Source: Kosakonia quasisacchari (lineage in GTDB: Bacteria; Pseudomonadota; Gammaproteobacteria; Enterobacterales; Enterobacteriaceae). From it: a stretch of DNA of 64,000 nt. Shown here piece by piece: positions 52,277-61,450 of the stretch. The stretch is taken from assembly GCF_004331415.1 (NCBI RefSeq), contig NZ_SJOP01000022.1:1-64000 (forward strand), written 5' to 3'. The stretch's first letter is position 1, and every line of letters starts with the position of its first letter. A program made the position numbers and the translations under genes. The notes under the pieces are model-generated. The model did no database searches and was not told the origin of the DNA. It saw nothing but the letters and a program-made list of their open reading frames with translations.

Positions 52277-53662
52277 TTATTCACCCACCCGTTGCGTAAC
52301 AGCCTGCCGATGGAAGCCAAATACCTTATATGCCACCGTGACCGCAGCAAGGAAGATAATGCCGACAAACAGCGACATACGCGTGTCGTCGTTGAAGCCC
52401 ATGCCTACCAGCACACAAATAAGAAATGCCATGGTTAACCAGTTTGCCCACGGAAACAGCATCGAGCGGAACGGATGGCTGGCAATCGCCTCTTTATGTG
52501 CCTTACGGAAACGCAACTGGCTAATCAAAATCACGAACCACGGCACCATGCCTGGCAATACGCTGGCGCTATATACGTAAACAAACACCCGCTGAGGGTT
52601 CGGAATAACATAGTTCAGGCAGGAGCCGACCAGCAGAATAATGATGGAAATTGTCACACCCATTGCCGGAACGCCGCTTTTGGACACTTTAGCCACCGCC
52701 GCCGGCAGTTGGCGGTTCTTCGCCAACGCGTAAAGCATACGCCCGCAGCTGTACATCCCGCTGTTACAGCCGGACAGCGCCGCCGTCAGCACGACAAAGT
52801 TAATGATGCCTGCCGCCGCCGTGATACCGATTTTGGCAAAGGTCAGTACAAACGGGCTGCCGTTGGTGCCAATTTCATTCCACGGGAAAATAGTGACGAT
52901 GACAAAAATGGCGCCCACATAGAAAATCAGAATGCGCCACAGCACCTTGCTGACCGCGCTACGCAGCGTCACCTGCGGGTTTTTCGCTTCACCTGCGGTG
53001 ATACCAATCAACTCGACACCCTGGTAAGAGGCCACAACGATACAGAGCGCTGTTAAGAAGCCTTTCCAGCCGCCGGCAAAAAAACCGCCATGCTCGGTCA
53101 GGTTGCCAAAACCAATCGAGTGACCGCCGTTACCAAAGCCGAAGAAAATTACACCCAGGCCGACGACAATCATCACAATAATGGTGGTGACTTTGATCAT
53201 CGCAAACCAGAATTCAATTTCACCATACAAACGTACCGCTGCCAGGTTGGCCAATGCGACCAGCCCCACCGCGATCAGCGCGGGTATCCACTGTGCAAGA
53301 TCCGGGAACCAGAACTGGACATACACGCCAATCGCGGTGATTTCCGAGATGCCGACCGCCATCCACATAAACCAGTAGGACCAGGCCGTGAGATAGCCAA
53401 AGAACGGGCTCATATAGCGATGCGCATAAACCGCAAAGGAACCAGCAACCGGCTCCAGAAACAGCATCTCGCCCATGGAACGCATAATAAAGAAGACGAA
53501 AACACCGGCGATAATATACGCCAGCAATACCGACGGACCTGCCCATTTCAGCGTACTGGCGGCCCCCATAAACAGGCCTACGCCTATGGTGCCCCCGAGG
53601 GCAATTAATTCGATGTGACGAGACTCCAGACCACGCTGAAGCTCTGGTTTGTTTTCGGCCAT
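52277..53662 (-). CDS. yifK: Amino acid permease YifK
   Basis: A 461-residue APC-superfamily transporter with about 12 membrane segments, the same length as E. coli YifK, which is reported to take up threonine and serine. Family motifs are RHIELIALGGTIGVGLFMG at the first helix and the FLTALCIVVASYQGVELIG segment. The upstream leader carries a GcvB-type target and a hairpin. It lies between the wec cluster and the tRNA operon, as in E. coli. Confidence 0.95.
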   Translation of the reverse strand: MAENKPELQRGLESRHIELIALGGTIGVGLFMGAASTLKWAGPSVLLAYIIAGVFVFFIMRSMGEMLFLEPVAGSFAVYAHRYMSPFFGYLTAWSYWFMWMAVGISEITAIGVYVQFWFPDLAQWIPALIAVGLVALANLAAVRLYGEIEFWFAMIKVTTIIVMIVVGLGVIFFGFGNGGHSIGFGNLTEHGGFFAGGWKGFLTALCIVVASYQGVELIGITAGEAKNPQVTLRSAVSKVLWRILIFYVGAIFVIVTIFPWNEIGTNGSPFVLTFAKIGITAAAGIINFVVLTAALSGCNSGMYSCGRMLYALAKNRQLPAAVAKVSKSGVPAMGVTISIIILLVGSCLNYVIPNPQRVFVYVYSASVLPGMVPWFVILISQLRFRKAHKEAIASHPFRSMLFPWANWLTMAFLICVLVGMGFNDDTRMSLFVGIIFLAAVTVAYKVFGFHRQAVTQRVGE

Positions 53663-53669
53663 AAATCCT

Positions 53670-53683
53670 CTGTTGTGTTTGCT
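53670..53683 (-). promoter_or_regulatory. Probable GcvB sRNA target in the yifK leader
   Basis: The minus-strand leader contains CAAACACAACA 7-17 nt before the yifK ATG, overlapping the approach to the ribosome site. It is complementary to the G/U-rich R1 seed of GcvB, a known repressor of yifK in Salmonella. GcvB itself is outside this window. Confidence 0.6.
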
Positions 53684-53711
53684 TCTTTCTTTGCCCGCTC
53701 TGCGGGTTATT

Positions 53712-53738
53712 GTTATGAGTATTTCCTCAGCTCATAAC
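53712..53738 (-). promoter_or_regulatory. Stem-loop in the yifK leader
   Basis: GTTATGAG (53712-53719) and CTCATAAC (53731-53738) form a perfect 8-bp stem with an 11-nt loop, 50 nt upstream of the yifK start. Its role is not known. The rest of the 258-bp gap to wecG holds the GcvB site and the wec terminator. Confidence 0.5.
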
Positions 53739-53842
53739 AGGCCATGCTGCACCGACCCGGAGATGGCTGGCGCAAAAAACACCACGGCACTGCAATGAGT
53801 GAGCGAATGGTTTCTTAAAATGAGGGAAATGGCAAACGATGT

Positions 53843-53908
53843 ATAAAAAAAACAGGCGTAATGCACAATAAAACAACAAACGGAAGGGAAAAGGCAGCGC
53901 ATTACGCC
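53843..53908 (-). terminator. Terminator of the wec (ECA) operon
   Basis: GGCGTAATGC (53855-53864) and GCATTACGCC (53899-53908) are perfectly complementary 10-nt arms with a 34-nt loop. On the minus strand the structure ends in TGTTTTTTTT. It starts 12 nt past the wecG stop. Confidence 0.8.
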
Positions 53909-53920
53909 GCCGGGAGAGTG

Positions 53921-54661
53921 TTAGAGTTTTCCGCTGTAGTGCCAGCGCAGATAACGCAGCAAGCGTAACTGGCGTTTCAGCCGCGTCGGTTGCGACAATA
54001 AGCGATACAGCCACTCCAGCCCTAATTTCTGCCAGAGTTTCGGCGCGCGCTTCACGTGTCCGGTAAAAACATCGTAAGTACCGCCCACGCCCATATACAG
54101 CGCATCAGGCCAGACAGCACGGCAGTCGCGCATAAAAATCTCCTGTTTCGGCGAGCCCATTGCGACGGTGACGATTTTCGCGCCGCTATCGCGGATCCGC
54201 TCAAACAGTGCTTGTCGCTGCGCCGGGCTAAAGTAGCCATCCTGGCTTCCCACCACATTCACCTGCCATTGCGTGCGCAGTTTCTGCTCTGTTTGCGCCA
54301 GCACTTCGGGTTTTCCACCCACCAAAAACACCGGTGTGCCCGTTTTCCCTGCCCGCGCCATCAGTTTTTCCCAGAGATCGGCCCCCGCAACGCGAGAAAC
54401 CTGCGCCTGCGGGAATTTCTTGCGCAACGATCGTACGACGCTGATGCCATCGGCGTACTTATATTCCGCCGCCTCGATCAACGCGCGCACTTGCGCGTCA
54501 TCTTCCAGCGTCAGGATTTTCTCTGCGTTAATCGCTACCAGCGTACCCTGTTTAATTTTCCCGTCGGCACAGAGAAAATCCAGCGCGTGTTGCATATCGC
54601 GCCAGCCAACCAGTTTCAGACCGCGCAGGTCATACAGCGGCGCTGCCGTCTTATCCGTCAT
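53921..54661 (-). CDS. wecG: UDP-N-acetyl-D-mannosaminuronic acid transferase WecG
   Basis: Adds ManNAcA to GlcNAc-PP-undecaprenol to form ECA lipid II. It is a WecG/TagA (GT26) family member of 246 aa, as in E. coli RffM. Family motifs are LVAINAEKILTLEDD, GISVVRSLRKKF, VFLVGGKPEVL, and VTVAMGSPKQEIFMRDC. It is the last gene of the leftward wec operon. Confidence 0.97.
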   Translation of the reverse strand: MTDKTAAPLYDLRGLKLVGWRDMQHALDFLCADGKIKQGTLVAINAEKILTLEDDAQVRALIEAAEYKYADGISVVRSLRKKFPQAQVSRVAGADLWEKLMARAGKTGTPVFLVGGKPEVLAQTEQKLRTQWQVNVVGSQDGYFSPAQRQALFERIRDSGAKIVTVAMGSPKQEIFMRDCRAVWPDALYMGVGGTYDVFTGHVKRAPKLWQKLGLEWLYRLLSQPTRLKRQLRLLRYLRWHYSGKL

Positions 54662-54673
54662 GTTAAATCCTTT

Positions 54674-56026
54674 TCACACCTGGGAGAGGGGTTTCACCAC
54701 ACGCGTGTCGCGATGATGTATGAGCCCTGCACTGTCAAACAGCCAGTACAACAGTTTCGCCATCAACAGGCAGAAGCCGAAAATGGCAAGGAAGAACACA
54801 ACCCGCGAGGCAAACGCATCCAGCCCTTCGCGCGTCAGCACAATCATGTTGAAAATAGCGCCAAAGCAGAAGCTATGAAGAATCGCGGCTTTATAACGGT
54901 TCGTTTCCCGGTTTCCTAAAGTATATAACCAGTCGAACCATTTAATGATCAGGCCCACGACCACCGCGCCTGGCGGGATAAACCACGCGCCGCCCATCAC
55001 CACTAACGAACCAATCAGCGTGGGTGAAATCGCCAGTCCGGAGTGGTTGTTGAGCACTTCCCAGGTAAAGTAGTTCGCCGTGTTGAGCACAATGCCCGGC
55101 CGGGAAGGCCATAGCCAGGAAGGGATAAACACGTAGAAGTCGCGCACAACCGGCGCCAACCCCTGAAAATCAATCTTGTCGTAGTTTTGCAACAGCAGTG
55201 ACAAGTTTTCCCACGGCGAGAAGGTATCGCGCGTCAGGTATAAAAAGGTATAAAACGCCTCGTCGCCGCTGACATTTAAGCCATAGCGTTTCAGCGCCAG
55301 CCAGAACATACCGACAATCCCCAGCACGCCCGCCGCAGCCAGCATCCAGAGCGAAATCCAGCCGCGAATAATACCGATAAACAGGAAAATCGCGAACGCG
55401 ATAATAATATTGGCGCGCGTACCGCCAACAATCATGTAGGTCAGCAGGCCAAACGCCACGGTACTGACCAGAAAGAACAGCCACGCCTGTGCGCTCTGAC
55501 GCAGGAAGTAGACCACCAGCATCGCCGGAATAAAGAAGTAGAAGAAACGCTTTAACGCGACGCCGGAAACTTCGCTGGAGAAGATTTGGCTATAGGAGTG
55601 CAAGCGGAATAACAAAAAACCGTTGTGCATGAAGAAGATCCCTACGCTCACCAGCGCAATGATCATCAGCATCACCCATGTCAGATGCGCTTCCACCCGG
55701 TTAATGGTGAACAACGGGCGACGTGTCGCCTGTTCGGCTTTTGCCCGCAGCCGCGTTTTGTATGTGACGTAATAGATGCCATAGAAACACGCAGCCGCCA
55801 GCAATGACTGCATCATAATTCCCGGCGGTGCCACGGCGACGTTAAAGCGGAACACCAGTACACACGTCAGCGGAAAACCGAAGAAAAAGGTCAGCAGAAA
55901 CAGCAGCGAAAAGAAAACGTTAAAGTTAAATCGCACACGGCGGAATTCAAACCAGGTCAGCGTGGCAATAAAGAGTGTCGCCAGCAGCCAGATGATAAAC
56001 AGTCCGCAAAACTCAAGTGGGCTCAT
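54674..56026 (-). CDS. wzyE: ECA polymerase WzyE
   Basis: Polymerises ECA trisaccharide repeats at the periplasmic face of the inner membrane. It has 450 aa, as in E. coli, and is strongly hydrophobic with about 11 membrane segments. Conserved loops include GGTRANII and FYVFIPSWLWPSRPG. It overlaps wecF by 4 nt and precedes wecG by 12 nt. WzzE sets the chain length it makes. Confidence 0.96.
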   Translation of the reverse strand: MSPLEFCGLFIIWLLATLFIATLTWFEFRRVRFNFNVFFSLLFLLTFFFGFPLTCVLVFRFNVAVAPPGIMMQSLLAAACFYGIYYVTYKTRLRAKAEQATRRPLFTINRVEAHLTWVMLMIIALVSVGIFFMHNGFLLFRLHSYSQIFSSEVSGVALKRFFYFFIPAMLVVYFLRQSAQAWLFFLVSTVAFGLLTYMIVGGTRANIIIAFAIFLFIGIIRGWISLWMLAAAGVLGIVGMFWLALKRYGLNVSGDEAFYTFLYLTRDTFSPWENLSLLLQNYDKIDFQGLAPVVRDFYVFIPSWLWPSRPGIVLNTANYFTWEVLNNHSGLAISPTLIGSLVVMGGAWFIPPGAVVVGLIIKWFDWLYTLGNRETNRYKAAILHSFCFGAIFNMIVLTREGLDAFASRVVFFLAIFGFCLLMAKLLYWLFDSAGLIHHRDTRVVKPLSQV

Positions 56027-57102
56027 CCGGCGATCCCCGCAGCCATACGCAGCGTTTTATGCCAAAGCGTAATGTAATTTGGACTAAAGAACGTAATGGC
56101 ATTTTTATCCACCGCCACCAGTTGCCGTCGGGCTTCGCGGATCACCGATTCGTTTAGCGCATCGCTGGTAAACAACACCGGGATATCTTCTGCCACCATA
56201 TCGCGCCAGAACGGGTTCTCCCGGTTCAGTACGCAAGGAACGCCAGCCTGAATCAGTAAGCAAAGCGTGCCGATTCCCTGCTGACGGGCGAAAATAAAGT
56301 AGCCTAAATCGCATTGCGCCAGCAGTGCCAGATAAGCATCAAAGTCCATTTTTTCACTCAAAATACGCAAATTATCTGCGCTAAATAGCGCCAGACCGGC
56401 GTTGCGTACCGCTGTGATATAGCTGTCGTTATTTGCCGGGTAACCCATCGGCACAATGATATTGACCGTATCGCCAAACTGGCGGTGAATCGCCTGCAAT
56501 GCAGCAATGTGCTCGTTGCTCGGGTCGCCGGAGTTACCCACCAGAATCGTCAGTTTGCCTTCCCGTTGCAGCTCATGCGCCATGGTATTCAGCGCCGGAT
56601 CCATACGCGTAGGGAAATAGAGCAGCTCGCCGCGCACTGCGGGGTTACGTTGCCCAAACCAGGCCAGATCGCCACGTGTCGCAAAAATGCAGCCCACACG
56701 GCGTTGTGCTAAACGGCGCAGCGGATAAAAGAGACGGAATTTTAGGCTGCGCGACACTTCATACAGATCGGCTCCCCAAGCATGCCAGTAGAACTGTTCG
56801 CGCTTGATAGCACCGCGCAATAACGCCAGCCACAGGCCGAAGTTGAACTGGCCGTGAAAGAAGAAGCGTTGCTGACGATCGGCTTTTGCGCGCGCGATGA
56901 CCGCTTTTGCCAGCGCTTTTTTATCGGCATAAAAGTGCAGCGCCAATTCCGGATACGCCGCGCTTTGCCCTTCGTCGCGCCCGACAACCATAAATTCGCG
57001 GGCATACGCGCCCAAGGCCGCAAGGTTTTCGTTAAAAAACCGCAGAACAGTCTGGTTATGGTGTGGGATATTCGATCCCAATACGTGAATCAGTGCAGTC
57101 AT
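56023..57102 (-). CDS. wecF: TDP-Fuc4NAc:lipid II Fuc4NAc transferase WecF
   Basis: Adds the third sugar (4-acetamido-4,6-dideoxygalactose) to make ECA lipid III. It is a GT56 family member of 359 aa, as in E. coli. Motifs include HVLGSNIPHHNQTVLRFFNE at the N-terminus, YWHAWGADLYE, and ILVGNSGDPSNEHI. Its substrate depends on WecE and WecD, which are present, and on a dTDP-4-keto-6-deoxyglucose supply that is not encoded here. Confidence 0.97.
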   Translation of the reverse strand: MTALIHVLGSNIPHHNQTVLRFFNENLAALGAYAREFMVVGRDEGQSAAYPELALHFYADKKALAKAVIARAKADRQQRFFFHGQFNFGLWLALLRGAIKREQFYWHAWGADLYEVSRSLKFRLFYPLRRLAQRRVGCIFATRGDLAWFGQRNPAVRGELLYFPTRMDPALNTMAHELQREGKLTILVGNSGDPSNEHIAALQAIHRQFGDTVNIIVPMGYPANNDSYITAVRNAGLALFSADNLRILSEKMDFDAYLALLAQCDLGYFIFARQQGIGTLCLLIQAGVPCVLNRENPFWRDMVAEDIPVLFTSDALNESVIREARRQLVAVDKNAITFFSPNYITLWHKTLRMAAGIAG

Positions 57103-58349
57103 GCCTTCTTACGCCAAATCAAAAAAGCGCCGCAACACGCGGCAAAATAGATAATGTAGGTCGCCATATAGGCCTGCGCTGCGCCGATAGCGCCATGCGC
57201 CGGGATAAGCACGCGCGAAAAGAGCGTTAACAGCGCGAACTGGCTCACTTCCGCCAGAATATAAAAGCGCAGTGAGGCTTTGGCGATAACCAAATAACCA
57301 AATACGTAAGCGCCCACTTTCAATACATCCCCGACCAGCTGCCAGGCGAACAGATCGCGCATCGCAGCGAACTTGTCGGAAAACAGCAACCAAATCGCCA
57401 CATCGCGCAGCAACCAGACGCAAAGGCTCACTGCCGCCACCGCCGGTAACACAAAACGCAGCGATTTAACGATTTCGCGCGAGATCTCTGCTTTTGTCGT
57501 CAGTCTGGACAATGTGGGTAACAGATAAACGCTAAACGAGGCGGTGATAAATTGCAGATAAGCATCGGAGATACTGCTGACCCCTTGCCAGATCCCCACA
57601 TCATCCCAGCTGTAGTGCGCAGCCAGTTGGTTTCGCATCATCACGTAGGCCAGTGGCAGGGTCGCCGAGGTGATCAGCGCCATTAACGTAAATTTGCTTA
57701 ACTGCCCCGCTAATCCGTTGTCCCATCGCGGCGCAAAGTACGCCAGCGGAACACTGCCACGCCGCATCAGCATGATCATAGCCGGGATAACCACCAGCGC
57801 CGGTACCAGCGCCATTCCTAGCAGTGCGCCCTGATAGCCGCCCAGTTTGAAACAGAGAAACCATGCCAGCACGCCGATCACGCTGCCGATAATCAGCGAC
57901 AGCGCGTTACTTGCTGCATCGCGGAAACCTTTCATCACAGCCAGCAGCAGGTTCGCCCAAGCAATCCCCATCTGCACCAGCGCCACCAGCCGCACCAGTC
58001 CCTGATAATCTTTATGACCGAATAATCCCTGGCTAATCGGTGCAGCCGCCAGCAGGAAAATCAGCGCCAGCAGCGTCGAAAACCCCAATACCATGGCGGA
58101 TGAGGTGCCGACAGCGATACGCAAGCGCGCTGGATCATCATGATATTGCGCGACAAATTTCGTTACGCCGTTAAAAATCCCGGCACCTGCCAGCACGCCC
58201 AGCACGGTAATAAGCTGGCGGAAATTGCCCGCCTGCCCGACGCCTGACGGCCCAAACGCCACCGCAAGCAATTTGACCACCAGCAAGCCCGCGCCAATCT
58301 TGACCAGCGTGCTGGCGGCCGTCCATATCGATGCTTTTGCCAGCGACAT
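57099..58349 (-). CDS. wzxE: ECA lipid III flippase WzxE
   Basis: Moves ECA lipid III across the inner membrane. It has 416 aa, as in E. coli, with about 12 membrane segments of the MOP/PST fold. It starts one nucleotide after wecE and overlaps wecF by 4 nt, so the wecE-wzxE-wecF-wzyE block is translationally linked. Confidence 0.97.
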   Translation of the reverse strand: MSLAKASIWTAASTLVKIGAGLLVVKLLAVAFGPSGVGQAGNFRQLITVLGVLAGAGIFNGVTKFVAQYHDDPARLRIAVGTSSAMVLGFSTLLALIFLLAAAPISQGLFGHKDYQGLVRLVALVQMGIAWANLLLAVMKGFRDAASNALSLIIGSVIGVLAWFLCFKLGGYQGALLGMALVPALVVIPAMIMLMRRGSVPLAYFAPRWDNGLAGQLSKFTLMALITSATLPLAYVMMRNQLAAHYSWDDVGIWQGVSSISDAYLQFITASFSVYLLPTLSRLTTKAEISREIVKSLRFVLPAVAAVSLCVWLLRDVAIWLLFSDKFAAMRDLFAWQLVGDVLKVGAYVFGYLVIAKASLRFYILAEVSQFALLTLFSRVLIPAHGAIGAAQAYMATYIIYFAACCGAFLIWRKKA

Positions 58350-58350
58350 G

Positions 58351-59481
58351 TCAGTTGAAGTAGCTCAGAAGCGTGCTGATAACAGTGCGCTGATTAACCG
58401 GTGCCAGGTTGTAGAACAGCGGCAGACGCAGCAAACGCTCACTTTCTTGTGTGGTGTAGCGATCTTCGCCGTGGAATTCGCCGAATTTTTCACCGGCCGG
58501 TGAGGCATGCAGCGGGATATAGTGGAACACCGCGAGGATTTCCGCTTCTTTCAAGAAAGCAATCAGCGCACTACGGTCGGCTTCATCGCGTAGCTTGATA
58601 TAAAACATATGCGCATTGTGGCTACACTCCGCAGGGATCGAGGGCAGCTCAATGCGACCTGCGTGCGCCAGCGGTTTTAACGCGTCGTAATAGGTTTGCC
58701 ACAGCGCCAGACGCTGCTGGTTAATGCGTTCTGCCGCTTCCAGTTGCGCCCATAAATAGGCAGCCTGGAGATCCGCCATCAGATAGCTGGAACCGATATC
58801 CCGCCAGGTGTATTTATCCACCTGGCCACGGAAGAACTGGCTGCGGTTAGTGCCTTTCTCACGAATGATCTCTGCTCGTTCCACCAGCGCACGATCGTTA
58901 ATCAGCGTCGCGCCGCCTTCGCCGCCAGCGGTGTAGTTTTTGGTTTCATGGAAACTAAAGCAACCAATATGACCGATCGTGCCCAGCGCTCGTCCTTTAT
59001 AGGTCGACATCACACCCTGTGCGGCATCTTCCACCACATACAGATTATGGTGTTTGGCAATCGCCATGATGGTATCCATTTCGCAGGCAACACCCGCGTA
59101 ATGCACCGGCACAATGGCACGAGTATTTTCGGTGATGGCGGCTTCGATCAGCGTTTCATCAATGTTCATGGTATCCGGGCGGATATCAACAAAGACGATT
59201 TTCGCACCGCGCAGCACAAACGCATTGGCAGTCGAAACGAAGGTGTAGCTCGGCATGATCACTTCATCGCCGGGCTGGATATCCAGCAGCAGCGCGGCCA
59301 TCTCCAGCGATGCAGTACAGGAAGGCGTCAGCAAGACTTTCGCGCTGTGAAAACGCTGCTCCATCCACTGCTGGCAGCGGCGGGTAAAACCGCCATCGCC
59401 GCATAACTTACCGCTGCCCATCGCCGACTGCATGTAGTCGAGTTCCGTTCCCACCACCGGTGGGGCGTTAAAGGGGATCAT
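58351..59481 (-). CDS. wecE: dTDP-4-amino-4,6-dideoxygalactose transaminase WecE
   Basis: A PLP-dependent sugar aminotransferase converting dTDP-4-keto-6-deoxyglucose to dTDP-Fuc4N. The start at 59481 gives 376 aa, as in E. coli; the frame extends 35 codons into wecD but those are unconserved. The DegT/DnrJ motifs VLLTPSCTASLEMAALLL and VVEDAAQGV are visible, with the PLP lysine in SFHETKNYTAGGEGG. Its substrate is normally made by RffH and RffG, whose genes are missing from this cluster. Confidence 0.97.
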   Translation of the reverse strand: MIPFNAPPVVGTELDYMQSAMGSGKLCGDGGFTRRCQQWMEQRFHSAKVLLTPSCTASLEMAALLLDIQPGDEVIMPSYTFVSTANAFVLRGAKIVFVDIRPDTMNIDETLIEAAITENTRAIVPVHYAGVACEMDTIMAIAKHHNLYVVEDAAQGVMSTYKGRALGTIGHIGCFSFHETKNYTAGGEGGATLINDRALVERAEIIREKGTNRSQFFRGQVDKYTWRDIGSSYLMADLQAAYLWAQLEAAERINQQRLALWQTYYDALKPLAHAGRIELPSIPAECSHNAHMFYIKLRDEADRSALIAFLKEAEILAVFHYIPLHASPAGEKFGEFHGEDRYTTQESERLLRLPLFYNLAPVNQRTVISTLLSYFN

Positions 59482-59485
59482 AGAG

Positions 59486-60163
59486 TCACCTGTATAGCCA
59501 CAAGGCGGTGCTTTCAATATTCGCCCCGCTCTGAATATAGCGTTTAAGTGCGGCAGTGTTCCCAAGCTGAGTCGCCACCCGCACACGTTTTAGCTCGCGC
59601 TGGCGCGCCCAGTGGCACGCCGCCTGCATTAATTTTTCGCCCATGCCGCGCCCGGCCAACAGGCCAATGCGCGCTTCCTGTTCGTTGAGCTGGCGCAACG
59701 AGACAAAGCCCGTGATATCGCCCTGCGCGTTACGAAATACCAGGCACTGATGGTCAAACTCGCCTTTTACCGCGTTTTCAATCCATTGTGCATAAAAACG
59801 CCCGCTCGCCTCTGCTGGATACCAGGGGGCGCGAAATCGGCTCTGCACAAAAATGTCGGCTGCCATCTGGCGTAGCACAGGGATGTCCGCAAGTGTCGCC
59901 ACATCAGCCGCCGGATCGATGCCCTGTTCCTCTACCGCCAGTGAGAGGTCAATCTCGCCTTCGACCAGTTGAAAACCAAGTTGCTGCAACGCATCTAACT
60001 GGTGGGGCTGCGATGCCGGCAGTTTCACCTGCACACGCGCCCAATTAGCAAAATCCGCGCTGGTCAACGCAGGAGCCGAAGGTTGCAGGCGAACAATCGC
60101 GCTACGCAAGCTAAAAAAGCGGCTTTCCCAAGCCAGTTCTTCTACCGTGCCGTGAATAACCAT
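59486..60163 (-). CDS. wecD: dTDP-fucosamine acetyltransferase WecD (RffC)
   Basis: A GNAT-fold N-acetyltransferase making dTDP-Fuc4NAc. It has 225 aa (224 in E. coli). The acetyl-CoA loop region ARIGLLAGRGMGEKLMQAA and the C-terminal GNTAALKRYIQSGANIEST are well conserved; the N-terminal third diverges more than the neighbours. An AAGGGAAC ribosome site precedes the ATG. It begins 24 nt after the wecC stop, where E. coli has rffG and rffH between the two. Confidence 0.96.
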   Translation of the reverse strand: MVIHGTVEELAWESRFFSLRSAIVRLQPSAPALTSADFANWARVQVKLPASQPHQLDALQQLGFQLVEGEIDLSLAVEEQGIDPAADVATLADIPVLRQMAADIFVQSRFRAPWYPAEASGRFYAQWIENAVKGEFDHQCLVFRNAQGDITGFVSLRQLNEQEARIGLLAGRGMGEKLMQAACHWARQRELKRVRVATQLGNTAALKRYIQSGANIESTALWLYR

Positions 60164-60187
60164 GCTGTTCCCTTTATACTCACTCGC

Positions 60188-61450
60188 TTAGCGCCAGACA
60201 CCTTTGGTATCGACAACGAACGGCTGATGAATGCTGGTGCTCTCCACCGCTTTAAACTCGTTATGATCAACCAGCATCACCAGCACATCGGCCTGCGCCA
60301 GCGCATCATGGGTATTTACCAGCGTGCCGTGTCCAGCGAACTTAGCCGGAAGCTGGTGAATATTCGGTTCCACCACCAGCGTTTCACCGCTGTGCCACTG
60401 CGCGATGTCGAGGGCAATTTCCATTGCCGGGCTTTCACGCAAATCATCGATATTGGGCTTAAAGGCCAGCCCGAAACAGGCGATTTTGATTTCACTGGCG
60501 CGCTTGCCGCTGGCCGTCAGGCAATCTGCAACCGTCGCTTTGACCTGATTCAACACCCAGTGCGGTTTAAAGTCGTTAACTTCACGCGCGGTGCGGATAA
60601 GCCGCGACTGCTGCGGGTTCTGCGCGACAATAAACCACGGATCAACGGCAATACAGTGCCCGCCGACGCCAGGACCAGGCTGGAGAATATTGACACGCGG
60701 ATGGCGGTTCGCCAGGCGAATCAACTCCCAAACATTGATCCCCTGATCGGCGCAAATCAGCGACAGTTCGTTGGCAAATGCAATGTTGACATCGCGGAAG
60801 CTGTTTTCGGTAAGTTTGCACATTTCAGCGGTGCGCGAGTTAGTCACCACGCATTCGCCTTCGAGGAAAATTTTGTACAGCTCGCTGGCACGCGCCGAAC
60901 AAACCGGCGTCATCCCGCCAATAACGCGATCATTTTTAATCAGCTCAACCATGACTTGCCCCGGCAGCACGCGCTCCGGGCAGTAGGCGATATTGATGTC
61001 AGCGCTTTCACCCGCCTGCTGCGGGAAAGTGAGATCCGGGCGCGCTTCGGCAAGCCACTGCGCCATCTGCTCTGTTGCCCCTACCGGCGAGGTCGATTCA
61101 AGGATCACTAACGCGCCTTTGCCGAGCACTGGCGCGATGGATTTAGCCGCCGCCTCAACATAGGCCATATCTGGCTCATGCTCGCCTTTAAACGGTGTTG
61201 GCACGGCGATCAAGTAAGCATCTGCGGCGACAGGTGTGGTGCTCGCTCGAAGATAACCGCCATTTACTGCCGATTTCACCACACTTCCCAGTTCCGGCTC
61301 GACGATATGGATTTCGCCACGGTTAATGGTTTCTACCGCATTGGCGTTGATATCGACGCCAACAACCTGCTTCTGCCGTGACGCAAACGCCGCTGCGGTA
61401 GGCAGACCAATATAGCCCAGGCCAATAACGGAAATGGTTTTAAAGCTCAT
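60188..61450 (-). CDS. wecC: UDP-N-acetyl-D-mannosamine dehydrogenase WecC
   Basis: Oxidises UDP-ManNAc to UDP-ManNAcA with NAD+. It has 420 aa, as in E. coli. The Rossmann motif GLGYIGLPTAAAFA is at about 10-23, the catalytic segment GPGVGGHCIAVDP contains the active Cys, and CFGLAFKPNIDDLRESP is in the C-terminal domain. It overlaps wecB by 4 nt. Confidence 0.98.
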   Translation of the reverse strand: MSFKTISVIGLGYIGLPTAAAFASRQKQVVGVDINANAVETINRGEIHIVEPELGSVVKSAVNGGYLRASTTPVAADAYLIAVPTPFKGEHEPDMAYVEAAAKSIAPVLGKGALVILESTSPVGATEQMAQWLAEARPDLTFPQQAGESADINIAYCPERVLPGQVMVELIKNDRVIGGMTPVCSARASELYKIFLEGECVVTNSRTAEMCKLTENSFRDVNIAFANELSLICADQGINVWELIRLANRHPRVNILQPGPGVGGHCIAVDPWFIVAQNPQQSRLIRTAREVNDFKPHWVLNQVKATVADCLTASGKRASEIKIACFGLAFKPNIDDLRESPAMEIALDIAQWHSGETLVVEPNIHQLPAKFAGHGTLVNTHDALAQADVLVMLVDHNEFKAVESTSIHQPFVVDTKGVWR

